A stretch of 64,000 nucleotides of DNA from Tenacibaculum maritimum NCIMB 2154 (lineage in GTDB: Bacteria > Bacteroidota > Bacteroidia > Flavobacteriales > Flavobacteriaceae). The stretch is taken from contig NZ_LT634361.1 of assembly GCF_900119795.1 (NCBI RefSeq), positions 806,001 through 870,000 of the forward strand, given 5' to 3'. The position numbers and the translations under genes were made by a program. Under the pieces are notes generated by a model. That model saw nothing but the letters and a program-made list of their open reading frames with translations. It did not search any database and was not told the DNA's origin. Position 1 is the stretch's first letter; each line of letters opens with the position of its first letter. Positions 55,306 to 63,000 of this stretch are shown here, piece after piece.

Positions 55306-55740
55306 ATGTTAACAGAAAAAATAAAAAACTATCTAAGTCAATCTAAAGAAGAATTGATAGAGTTTACCCCAATGTATCAAGGCATCTTGCAAGAGTTTGG
55401 GAAAAAAGAGAAGTTAGGAGCTTCTTTTGTTGAGTTTATGAGTAAATATGATAGTGAGATTCATGGAGAAGAAGGCTTTATAATTAATGGATTGGATGAT
55501 GTCTTTGAGTATGAAACTAGTATGACAAAACACTTAATAGATACTTATAATATTCCTATCCAATATATTTCATTATTTAACTTAGAGATAGATGATTACC
55601 TTTTATATAACAAAGAAAATGATACCGTAAAGTTAATAGAAGCGAAAAATATAGGAGAATTATCTAATGATGAATACTATGACCAGAAGTGGGGTAGTTT
55701 TAATGAGTTTTTAGAGTATTTTTTTAATCTTAATCAGTAA
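55306..55740 (+). CDS. SUKH-like immunity protein for orphan toxin 4
   Basis: 144 aa. It starts 7 bp after the LHH toxin. The end (DQKWGSFNEFLEYFFNL) and the middle (IQYISLFNLEIDDYLLYNKE) resemble SMI1/KNR4 (SUKH) immunity proteins, which are common partners of HNH-fold toxins. Acidic and cytosolic. Confidence 0.65.
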   Translation: MLTEKIKNYLSQSKEELIEFTPMYQGILQEFGKKEKLGASFVEFMSKYDSEIHGEEGFIINGLDDVFEYETSMTKHLIDTYNIPIQYISLFNLEIDDYLLYNKENDTVKLIEAKNIGELSNDEYYDQKWGSFNEFLEYFFNLNQ

Positions 55741-55806
55741 TCAATTAATAAAGGATAATAGGTGTTTATTCATGGTTGAAAATAGTTGTCTTGAGAAATA
55801 TTTTAA

Positions 55807-56409
55807 TTTACATTATTTGTTCAAGGGCAATATGAAGATGTTGAAACAGGGTTGTATTATAACCGTTTTAGATATTACTCACCTGATACAGGTACGTATA
55901 TATCACAAGACCCGATTGGTTTGGAAGGAGGGAATAATTTTTATGCTTATGTCCCAGATGTAAATAATGATGTTGATGTATTTGGTTTGATGCCTTTGAG
56001 TAATCCAGTTAATCAAGGACATCACATAGTTCCTCACAAAGCAGCAACAGATTTAGGAGTTAGACCATTTAATAGCCAAACAGGGGTTCCTAGCATGTAT
56101 TTTGATGATAGTCAATTTACAGGAATAGAGCATAGTGCTATGCATGGCTATAATGGTATTGGTAGAGAAACAAAGCCTTTGGTAAAAGCTAATCAGATAC
56201 AAAAGGCAGGAATGGATAACGAAGCTTGGCTTAAAAGTTTAGAAAGACATTATAATAACCCTGCTCTTAAAGATGTTAGAGGAGATTTACATATTATTAA
56301 TGAAAACGGAACAAAGGGAAGATTGATAAAGAAAAATGTTTCTGCTAGAGAGGCTTGGGAATTGACAAAAAAATGGGCAAAGAATCAAGGGTTTAATGTG
56401 TGTAAATAA
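55807..56409 (+). CDS. Orphan Rhs C-terminus 5: HHIVP-type nuclease toxin, short core
   Basis: The Rhs core here starts later than in the other cassettes (from QGQYEDVETG), preceded by unrelated sequence and a TAA at 55804; no start codon except TTG 55852. The toxin has NQGHHIVPHKAATDLG, a HNH-like His pair with a following basic residue, SAMHGYNGIGRET and DVRGDLHIINENG. Ends FNVCK, again with the only Cys. The inter-cassette element is missing in front of it. Confidence 0.75.
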   Translation, partial: FTLFVQGQYEDVETGLYYNRFRYYSPDTGTYISQDPIGLEGGNNFYAYVPDVNNDVDVFGLMPLSNPVNQGHHIVPHKAATDLGVRPFNSQTGVPSMYFDDSQFTGIEHSAMHGYNGIGRETKPLVKANQIQKAGMDNEAWLKSLERHYNNPALKDVRGDLHIINENGTKGRLIKKNVSAREAWELTKKWAKNQGFNVCK

Positions 56410-56413
56410 TAAA

Positions 56414-57370
56414 ATGAAAGAAATGGAAGTATTTGGGTTTCGTGGAGGAGAAAATATTTTAAATAATTTAAGTCTAGAAATAGATAATTATGTTAAAGAT
56501 GTAAATTTCAAACAGAAGTTAAAAGGGGGGTACAATGTAAGATGTATATTCGAAAAAAGTAAAGAAGAGCTTTTGTATAGTGATTCTATCTTAGGAGATC
56601 TTGTTTATCATGAAAATATGAAAGTTCACAAAATAAATGAAGTTTCTAAGGTGCTTCTAAAAAGTAATGATTTAATAATAGGGGAGATAGATTTAAGATT
56701 AGAGAATAGTTGCTTTGTTGATATAAAAATATTTGTAGATAAACCTGTAAGTAATTACAGTGTATTACAAGCTTTGCCTATTCCAACGGATATACTAACA
56801 ATCTATATTAATTTTTTAGAAGAAAAAGAATTAAAAAAGGAATTGGTGGTTCATAAGCATTTCGATGCCTACAGCCATTTGGGCTTTTTTTTGGTAGAAA
56901 TAGATAGAATGAAGGAGGTTTTATATAAAGAGTATGGAAGCAAAGAATTAGATTTAGTTCATGAATTTTCTAATTCTCATATAATAGAAGAACTATTTAA
57001 GGAAGAAATAATTATGATAGTTTGGGGTATAAATCCTTATGCCTACCCTATTTATAGTTCAGAAAATCCGAATAATATAATTCCTTTGCTAGGTAGAGAG
57101 TTTGAGGAAGAAGGAGTTTTTAATATAAGAGAAGATATAAAAGAATTAAGTTTAATACCAGGTCACGAATTAAGGAGTTACCCAAGTTTTCTAAATAAAG
57201 ATTGGAAAAAAATTAAATTAGAAGGTAAAGGGAAAAAGACATATCTAAAACCATATCTTCTTGAAGATTCAAATTTAGAAACAGTTTTAACTTCCTTTTT
57301 GATTTATAGAGAAGAAGGTACTTTGAAAGAGAGTAAACCATTAGTAAATGTAGATTTGCTCTATTCGTAA
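56414..57370 (+). CDS. Immunity protein for orphan toxin 5
   Basis: 318 aa from ATG 56414 (MKEMEVFGFRGGEN). A frame could begin at 56396 but would overlap the toxin end. I do not recognise the family; it is larger than the other immunity proteins and shows two alpha/beta halves (FGFRGGENILNNLS; FFLVEIDRMKEVLYKEYGSK; FKEEIIMIVWGINPYAYP). No signal peptide. Confidence 0.6.
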   Translation: MKEMEVFGFRGGENILNNLSLEIDNYVKDVNFKQKLKGGYNVRCIFEKSKEELLYSDSILGDLVYHENMKVHKINEVSKVLLKSNDLIIGEIDLRLENSCFVDIKIFVDKPVSNYSVLQALPIPTDILTIYINFLEEKELKKELVVHKHFDAYSHLGFFLVEIDRMKEVLYKEYGSKELDLVHEFSNSHIIEELFKEEIIMIVWGINPYAYPIYSSENPNNIIPLLGREFEEEGVFNIREDIKELSLIPGHELRSYPSFLNKDWKKIKLEGKGKKTYLKPYLLEDSNLETVLTSFLIYREEGTLKESKPLVNVDLLYS

Positions 57371-57425
57371 GTAACATGGATGTTTAGATTATAGCTGTAA
57401 TAATATTTTTTAGGAAGAGAATTTA

Positions 57426-58085
57426 GTGACATGGGTATATGAATCAGGTCGTTTTGTACCCTCCGCCAAGTTAGTAGGAACAGAACGGTATAGCATTTTA
57501 AGTGACTACTTAGGCACGCCTATTCAGGCATATGATGCAAGAGGAAATATCGTATGGGAATGTGAGTTGGATATTTATGGAAAAGTACGTAATTTGCATG
57601 GAGAAAAAACGTTCATTCCTTTCCGTTACCAAGGGCAATATGAAGATGTTGAAACAGGGCTGTATTACAACCGTTTTAGATATTACTCACCTGATACAGG
57701 AATTTATATAAGTCAAGATCCGATTGGGCTGCATGGAGGATTTAAACCTTATGAATACTCAGAAGATACAAATATCTTAATAGATCCATTTGGTTTAATT
57801 ACTATTGCCAATTTAGACGGTGTTAAAATCATTGCATATCCTGGTCCAGAAGCTACAGATCTTAGACCAGAACATAAACCATATCATGTACATGTTGAAG
57901 AAGCAGGTAATAAGACCCGTGTTTTAATGGAAGATTATGAAACTGGCGGAAAAAAACACAAAGTAGGAGATGTTTTTCCAGATGATCCTTCTATGACTAA
58001 AAAGATGAAGAAAGTATTAAAAAAACTCAATTTGAGTGACCTAGCAGAAAAAGCAAAAAATGTATTTCATAAAGGATGTGCTTAA
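57426..58085 (+). CDS. Orphan Rhs C-terminus 6: small unknown toxin, long core
   Basis: Homology to the active rhs starts earliest of all cassettes (at 57416, equivalent to 50515), including TWVYESGRFVPSAKLVG. GTG 57426 is the first start-like codon. The toxin (about 94 aa) starts ITIANLDGVK and has HKPYHVHVEEAGNKTRVLME; the H-V-H-V motif recalls small DUF4160-like domains but is not proof. Ends HKGCA, sole Cys. Its TAA overlaps the start of the immunity gene (TAATG). Confidence 0.65.
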   Translation: MTWVYESGRFVPSAKLVGTERYSILSDYLGTPIQAYDARGNIVWECELDIYGKVRNLHGEKTFIPFRYQGQYEDVETGLYYNRFRYYSPDTGIYISQDPIGLHGGFKPYEYSEDTNILIDPFGLITIANLDGVKIIAYPGPEATDLRPEHKPYHVHVEEAGNKTRVLMEDYETGGKKHKVGDVFPDDPSMTKKMKKVLKKLNLSDLAEKAKNVFHKGCA

Positions 58086-58651
58086 TGATGAATAAAATTG
58101 ATTTAAATACGGAGAAAAGTATCCTTAAAGAACTTTACAATAATGGAAATAATACGTTTGATACATTTCCTGATCTAACAACTTCTCTAAGTGATTTTGA
58201 TATAATTATGCTAATTGAAAAACATATAAATGAAGTATACTCTGATTTAATTATAGAAAAAATACTTCAGAGAAAAGTATCCCAAACTCTTATAAATAGT
58301 ATTTACGAGAAATTCACTGATAATATTTTTATTCTTAACGAAATAGTTATGTCAGGCAAAGCATCAAAAGAAATTTTGATAAAATTATCTTCCTCTAAGG
58401 ACAAATATTTATCAGAACATAGTAAATTAGGGTTGCTTATAATTAGATTAAGAGAATCTGATGAAAAGGGATTTCATGAAATCTACAAGGAGTTTGAGTC
58501 AGACAGCAGTCAATTAAATATAGCGGCTCGTTATCACATAGCGGCTTTTAGAGATACTCCTGAAAAAATACTAAAAATCCTCCAAAAAGATACCCATAAG
58601 CATGTTTCTGAAATGGCTACCATTACTTTAAATAATAAAATAGGAAAGTAA
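58085..58651 (+). CDS. Immunity protein for orphan toxin 6 (helical)
   Basis: About 188 aa from ATG 58085, overlapping the toxin stop as TAATG (a second ATG follows directly at 58088). All-alpha, with repeated helix pairs of HEAT-like rhythm (KILQRKVSQTLINSIYEKF; ASKEILIKLSSSKDKYLSEH; ARYHIAAFRDTPEKILKIL). Cytosolic. Followed by a separate terminator. Confidence 0.6.
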   Translation: MMNKIDLNTEKSILKELYNNGNNTFDTFPDLTTSLSDFDIIMLIEKHINEVYSDLIIEKILQRKVSQTLINSIYEKFTDNIFILNEIVMSGKASKEILIKLSSSKDKYLSEHSKLGLLIIRLRESDEKGFHEIYKEFESDSSQLNIAARYHIAAFRDTPEKILKILQKDTHKHVSEMATITLNNKIGK

Positions 58652-58774
58652 GTAGTAGATATTATAAATGATATTGATGTAGAGTATTAGAATCGGCAAT
58701 GGGGTCAGGTTAGTTGATGAGTAAAAATTAAAATATAAAACACTGTAAATCAATAAGGTAAAGTTTTTATATAT

Positions 58775-58812
58775 AAATAAAGGATGGGCAATATGCTTAT
58801 CCTTTATTTTTG
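58775..58812 (+). terminator. Terminator after immunity gene 6
   Basis: Perfect 11-bp stem AAATAAAGGAT (58775-58785) with ATCCTTTATTT (58799-58809), 13-nt loop, ending in TTTTTG. Confidence 0.85.
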
Positions 58813-58915
58813 TCCCCCGTTAGTAGAAGCATCTTGCTTGTGCCAAGTGCATAAGTTTAACAAATACTAAAAACAAAAACCACAATGCAATTTGTGGTTT
58901 TTGTTTTAAATTTAA
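58813..58915 (+). repeat. Inter-cassette element, copy 4 (diverged)
   Basis: Same order of parts but with many changes (CCGTTAGTAGAAGCATCTTGCT; GTGCCAAGTGCATAAG). The terminator keeps a perfect 12-bp stem (58874-58885 with 58892-58903) although its loop changed to TGCAAT. It is joined to a DUF6261-gene fragment instead of Rhs core. Confidence 0.8.
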
Positions 58916-58918
58916 CTT

Positions 58919-59108
58919 ATATTTACGATAGCCTAAAAGACATTTTAGGTTATTCTTTTTCATAGCAATTTACCTCACTTATTTATTACTAGATAAGTGA
59001 GGTTTTTTTATTTACTCAATGGTTAGGTTATTGTTAGCTTCTTTGGTTTCATTGCCTCTGTGAAAGCGCCCTGCACCTTGCAGGAAGGTTTCGTTGCTTT
59101 ATGGAAAC
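58919..59108. repeat. Deleted duplicate of the DUF6261-gene/42-bp-repeat region
   Basis: 58919-59044 matches 61726-61850 (CCTAAAA/TTTTAGG hairpin, the CCTCACTTAT hairpin and the last about 12 codons of the minus-strand DUF6261 gene). It then jumps at about 59050 to sequence matching 62875-63000 (one 42-bp repeat unit and its tail up to AATTTCGCATAG). An internal deletion of about 1 kb removed the rest of the gene and six repeat units. Confidence 0.85.
58976..59012 (+). terminator. Terminator in the duplicated DUF6261 3' region
   Basis: CCTCACTTAT pairs with ATAAGTGAGG (10-nt loop) followed by T7. The counterpart near 61781-61810 has one change in the right arm. Confidence 0.75.
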
Positions 59109-59834
59109 ATTGGACTATCGAATAAATTTCGCATAGCTATTCAGGCATATGATGCAAGAGGAAATATCGTATGGGAATGTGAGTTGGATATTTATGGAAA
59201 AGTACGTAATTTGCATGGAGAAAAAACGTTCATTCCTTTCCGTTTTTCGGGGCAATATGAAGATATTGAAACAGGGTTGTATTACAACCGTTTTAGATAT
59301 TATTCACCTGATACAGGTACGTATATCTCAAAAGACCCGATTGGGTTATTAGGTAACAATCCAAACTTATATGCGTATGTGCCTGATGTTAATAGTTGGG
59401 TAGATGTTTTTGGTTTAGATTGTGGCAAGAAAATCTATAGAGGGACTGATAATGGTCTAGAAAAAGCAATTGCTGAAGAAACAGGTTATATTATGAGTGA
59501 TGCTGCAAAAAAATACTATATGGAAGCAATGTATTCAGGTATGAGTAAGAATAAGGCAATATCTAATGCTTTGGAAGCTTCCAAGAAAGCTCATAAGACT
59601 AATATTGAGTATTTTGGGTCTTTAGAAAATTATATGAAAGCCCATTCTTTAAAGGGAACAGAAATAGGTGGAGCAGCTGAAAGATCGTTAATTTCTTTCA
59701 CAACAGATCCATCTGTTACTTCTAGGTTTGGTTCAGATGTATTTAAAGCGTCTAAAAGTGATATATTTTCTAAGACACTAGTGGGCGGTAGTGAATCAGA
59801 AGTTTTTGTAGCTCACATGGTTAAAGTTTTTTAG
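59094..59834 (+). CDS. Orphan Rhs C-terminus 7: ADP-ribosyltransferase-like toxin
   Basis: Frame from TTG 59094 passes through the tail of a 42-bp repeat into the Rhs core. The toxin begins DCGKKIYRGTDNG and has the R-S-E layout of ADP-ribosyltransferases: Arg in IYRGT, an S-F-T strand in ERSLISFTTDPSVTSRFG, and ESEVFVAHM supplying an E-x-E pair near the end. It would modify a host protein using NAD. It ends VKVF and is the only one of the nine lacking the C-terminal Cys-X; its single Cys lies two residues after VFGL. Confidence 0.7.
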   Translation: MLYGNIGLSNKFRIAIQAYDARGNIVWECELDIYGKVRNLHGEKTFIPFRFSGQYEDIETGLYYNRFRYYSPDTGTYISKDPIGLLGNNPNLYAYVPDVNSWVDVFGLDCGKKIYRGTDNGLEKAIAEETGYIMSDAAKKYYMEAMYSGMSKNKAISNALEASKKAHKTNIEYFGSLENYMKAHSLKGTEIGGAAERSLISFTTDPSVTSRFGSDVFKASKSDIFSKTLVGGSESEVFVAHMVKVF

Positions 59835-59838
59835 AATT

Positions 59839-60312
59839 ATGCATAAAGTAAACATAGAAGGGACATCCTTTTTGTACGATGATAAGTTTGAGTATTATAA
59901 TAAGAATATTATTCTTTCACAAGATGCCATTGATTTTTTAGATATTAATCAATTAAAAAAAACAGTTAGACCTATTTTGACAGAACATTATAGTAATGAT
60001 AAATTATATTTTCTGGATTATCTATATTGGTTTAAGACTAAATTAAATTTGGATGACTTAGATTGTAAAATATTATCAAATCTTTATACAAAAGAAGATT
60101 TTAAGTTTTCAATTAAAACTAGGTATGTAAATGAATTAATTTGTTCTAGTTGTGGATCTAAACATAAATCATTAGTTGTGGATCCAGTTTTGATTTATCC
60201 TGGTAATTTTAATTTAGGAAATGAAAAGAGAAAGTTAATAGAAGGCTTAAATTTGAAATGTCCAAAATGTGATTCAGATTTGACTCAGTTTGTGATACAT
60301 ATATTTAATTAA
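59839..60312 (+). CDS. Immunity protein for orphan toxin 7 (two CxxC)
   Basis: 157 aa, 4 bp after its toxin. The C-terminal half carries two Cys pairs (CSSCGSKHK and CPKCDSD) about 40 residues apart, which fit a structural zinc ribbon. The N-terminal half is acidic and helical. The family is not one I recognise. Confidence 0.6.
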   Translation: MHKVNIEGTSFLYDDKFEYYNKNIILSQDAIDFLDINQLKKTVRPILTEHYSNDKLYFLDYLYWFKTKLNLDDLDCKILSNLYTKEDFKFSIKTRYVNELICSSCGSKHKSLVVDPVLIYPGNFNLGNEKRKLIEGLNLKCPKCDSDLTQFVIHIFN

Positions 60313-60329
60313 TAGAATTAAAAGTAGGC

Positions 60330-60465
60330 CTCCGCTAGCGCAAGCATCTTGCTTGTGTCGAGTGCGAGTAAGTTTAACAAATAATACTAAAAACAAAAAC
60401 CACAATGGAAGTTGTGGTTTTTTGTTTGGTTTAAATTTAGGGTATAAAAGTATCCCTATTCAGGC
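60330..60465 (+). repeat. Inter-cassette element, copy 5, with terminator
   Basis: CGCTAGCG palindrome, CAAGCATCTTGCTTG hairpin, and terminator arms 60395-60405 and 60412-60422 with T-run. Joined to Rhs core at the same junction as copies 1-3 (GGGTATAAAAGTA then CTATTCAGGCATATG). Confidence 0.85.
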
Positions 60466-61128
60466 ATATGATGCAAGAGGAAATATCGTATGGGAATGTG
60501 AGTTGGATATTTATGGAAAAGTAGGTAATTTGCATGGAGAAAAAACGTTCATTCCTTTCCGTTACCAAGAGCAATATGAAGATGTTGAAACAGGGTTGTA
60601 TTACAACCGTTTTAGATATTACTCACCTGATACAGGTACGTATATCTCAAAAGACCCGATTGGGTTAGCTGGTGATATGCCAAATATGTATTCTTATGTA
60701 CCTGATGTTAATAGTTGGGTAGATGTTTTTGGTCTTACAAAGTTTAATCCTATAGAGATATTAGGTAGAAAGGTTTGTCAAAACGCTACTGATTTTGTGA
60801 CAGGAACTCCAGATTTTGTTGATTCGAGTGTGAATAAATTTATACGAAAAAGGATTTCTAAAGGAGAAATAAATTTAGATTTAATGAAGAAAGGAAACGC
60901 TCCTATTGGTGTTGATGGTAAACAAATCAATTTGCATCATGTAATAGGTAGAGAGCCTGGTCCAATGGTAGAATTAACTTCTTCTTTTCATAAAAAGACC
61001 ATAAAGCATTACACGGGTTAATTGAAAATGGAGGAAGTTTTAGGAATAATAAAGCTTTACATAATGCTTATGAGAGTTTTAGGAAAAAATATTGGAAAGA
61101 GAGAGCAAAAGGATTAAGTTGTCATTAA
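60353..61128 (+). pseudogene. Orphan Rhs C-terminus 8: LHH nuclease toxin broken by a 1-bp deletion
   Basis: Frame from TTG 60353 through element and core into a toxin with GNAPIGVDGKQINLHHVIGR (LHH nuclease). At about 60998-61001 (AAGACCATAAAGC) the frame breaks and stops at 61021. Restoring one base, for example a C, gives KKTHKALHGLIENGGSF and FRKKYWKERAKGLSCH, the normal LHH family ending, with stop at 61128. Core differences from the active rhs include KVGNLHGE and YQEQYEDV. With the frame restored it too ends Cys-X. Confidence 0.85.
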
Positions 61129-61138
61129 TATATAAAAA

Positions 61139-61600
61139 ATGAATTATTACGGTGAAATAAAAAAAATAATAGAAGAAGATGATACTTTTTATATTGAAGG
61201 AAAAGTATCAAATATGATTATTAAAGAAAGTGAGGATATACTTCAAGTGAAGTTTCCCACTGAATATAAAAAGTATATTTCAGAATGTGGTTGTATCGGG
61301 TTTGGAGATAGTATATTATTCGGATTAGATCCTGATGGAGGAAATGAAGAAAGAGGAACAGTATTAGGAGATACTTTATTTGCTAGGACAGAGTTTTCAC
61401 TAAGTAAAGAGTATATTGTAGTAGAGTATCAGGATTATGAGAATTTATATGCTTTAAAATGCTCTTTAAATAAAGAGTTAAATGATTCTTCGGTTTATAG
61501 TTTTGATATAAATTATGATAATAAGTTAGCTAGTCCAGTTAAAGTGTCAGATAGTTTTAAAGAACATTTTAAATCATTTGTTGATTCATTAAAAGAATAG
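61139..61600 (+). CDS. SUKH (SMI1/KNR4) immunity protein for orphan toxin 8
   Basis: 153 aa. Clear SUKH features: IIKESEDILQVKFPTEYKKYISECGCIGFG at about 25-55, an acidic middle and the ending VSDSFKEHFKSFVDSL. SUKH proteins neutralise many nuclease toxins, including LHH. It remains intact although its toxin is broken, the order of decay expected if immunity is still useful against siblings. Confidence 0.8.
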   Translation: MNYYGEIKKIIEEDDTFYIEGKVSNMIIKESEDILQVKFPTEYKKYISECGCIGFGDSILFGLDPDGGNEERGTVLGDTLFARTEFSLSKEYIVVEYQDYENLYALKCSLNKELNDSSVYSFDINYDNKLASPVKVSDSFKEHFKSFVDSLKE

Positions 61601-61606
61601 ATTTTT

Positions 61607-61705
61607 CCCCGCTAGCGCAAGCATCTTGCTTGTGTCGAGTGCGAGTAAGTTTAACAAATAATACTAAAAACAAAAACCACAATGGAAGTTGTGGTTTTTG
61701 TTTTT
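61607..61705 (+). repeat. Inter-cassette element, copy 6, with terminator
   Basis: Same block, terminator arms 61671-61682 and 61689-61700. Here it does not lead into Rhs core but into the DUF6261 region, like copy 4. Confidence 0.85.
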
Positions 61706-61739
61706 AGTATTTGTTTAAAATATTTTACATTTACAATAG

Positions 61740-61770
61740 CCTAAAAGACATTTTAGGTTTTTCTTTTTTA
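61740..61770 (+). terminator. Second terminator, CCTAAAA/TTTTAGG
   Basis: 7-bp stem (61740-61746 with 61751-61757), 4-nt loop, followed by TTTTTCTTTTTT. It stands just after the element copy and before the convergent DUF6261 gene. Confidence 0.7.
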
Positions 61771-61818
61771 TAGCAATTTACCTCACTTATTTATTACTAG
61801 ATAAGTAAGGTTTTTTAT

Positions 61819-62571
61819 TTAATCAACAGTTAGGTTATTATTAGCTTCTTTAGATTCTTCTTGGGTTGTATTATTTGCAGTTCTATTTTCAACTACTTGG
61901 TTGTATTGTTTGGCTAATACACTTATTTGTTCTTGTAAAGTGTTATAAGCTCCTTTTGTGCCTAATGTTTGGTGTGCATTAATATGTGCAATAAGTTCTC
62001 TATACATATTGGTAGCCTCTGTTCTAAATTCTAAAATATTTTCAGTAGGATTTGCAGCTTGTTCTTCAACACGGGCTAAATAACGTATAGCAAAATTGGT
62101 GTTTACTGTTTTTAAATGATCTAGCCAAGCCCTTATATTTAATAATGTTACAGCATTTACAAGTTCTTTTTCGGTTTGCCAGTCAGTAATAATGCTATCT
62201 AATACAGCGGTTTCCTCTTGGTAATTTAGTCGTTGTATATTATTACCATGTTTGTTAATATTATTAAACAACGCAGTTGCAGCGTTCACAATGGCAGTAT
62301 CATAATGTTGTAAATAGGCATTAATAAGATAACGTAAACCTGTTAGTGCTTTATCACGCTGTTCATCAAGATGTACTAATTCTTGAGTAATAATACTACC
62401 TTGGTCTTGTTTAAAAACAGTATCAATAGCAGTAACCAAGGGTTGTAAATTGTTTTGTTGCTGCGTAAGTTGTAATGCTGTTACATCTTGCTCAGCAAGT
62501 AGTTTTAATACATCTTTAAGGTATTGTAAAAATTCACCGTTACGATAACGGTTTAAAAAAGGAACATTCAT
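61819..62571 (-). CDS. DUF6261-like protein
   Basis: 250 aa, all-alpha. It opens VPFLNRYRNGEFLQYLKDVL, has long amphipathic helices (LVHLDEQRDKALTGLRYLIN; AIVNAATALFNNINKHGNNI; RYLARVEEQAANPTENILEF) and a disordered Asn/Thr/Glu tail. I recall this pattern as DUF6261, common in flavobacteria and of unknown function, usually with 42-bp-like repeats or other small repeats nearby only by chance. It is the only minus-strand gene in the Rhs region and is probably unrelated to secretion. A partial copy of its 3' end lies at 58985-59047. Confidence 0.65.
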   Translation of the reverse strand: MNVPFLNRYRNGEFLQYLKDVLKLLAEQDVTALQLTQQQNNLQPLVTAIDTVFKQDQGSIITQELVHLDEQRDKALTGLRYLINAYLQHYDTAIVNAATALFNNINKHGNNIQRLNYQEETAVLDSIITDWQTEKELVNAVTLLNIRAWLDHLKTVNTNFAIRYLARVEEQAANPTENILEFRTEATNMYRELIAHINAHQTLGTKGAYNTLQEQISVLAKQYNQVVENRTANNTTQEESKEANNNLTVD

Positions 62572-62654
62572 AACGTTTTTTTTAAATTAATAAGTATCAA
62601 ATATACAATAAATAAAAGATTTTACAAAAGATAAGTGACTATATATGAAGCGGT

Positions 62655-62985
62655 AAGGTTTCGTTACTCCGTGAAAGTACCCTGCAGCTTGCAGGAAGAT
62701 TTTGTTGCATCCATGAAAGTGCCCTGCAGCTTGCAGGAAGGTTTCGTTGCCCCCATGAAAGCATCCTGCAGCTTGCAGGAAGGTTTCGTTGCTTCGTGAA
62801 AGCGTCCTGCAGCTTGCAGGAAGGTTTTGTTGCCCCCATGAAAGCGTCCTGCAGCTTGCAGGAAGATTTTGTTGCATCCATGAAAGCGCCCTGCAGCTTG
62901 CAGGAAGGTTTCGTTGCTCCCATGAAAGCATCCTGCACCTTGCAGGAAGGTTTCGTTGCTTTATGGAAACATTGGACTATCGAAT
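62655..62985. repeat. 42-bp tandem repeat array (7 units) with hairpin core
   Basis: CTGCAG/CTGCAC marks begin at 62682, 62724, 62766, 62807, 62849, 62891 and 62933; spacing 42, 42, 41, 42, 42, 42. Each unit holds CCTGCAGCTTGCAGG (6-bp stem, 3-nt loop), then AAGGTTTCGTTGC, and a more variable part around CCATGAAAGC. Spacers are not unique, so it is not a CRISPR array. It lies upstream of the DUF6261-like gene. Confidence 0.9.
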
Positions 62986-63000
62986 AAATTTCGCATAGCT

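Noticed and set aside
62587..62938. Long open frames on both strands across the 42-bp repeats, encoding repeated SCKLQ/LPASCR peptides.
   Set aside because: The unit length is divisible by three, so several frames stay open by arithmetic. One 41-bp unit breaks phase, and the peptides have no start context or family.
62655..62985. CRISPR array.
   Set aside because: Units are contiguous with only slightly varied inner segments; there are no unique spacers and no cas genes nearby.
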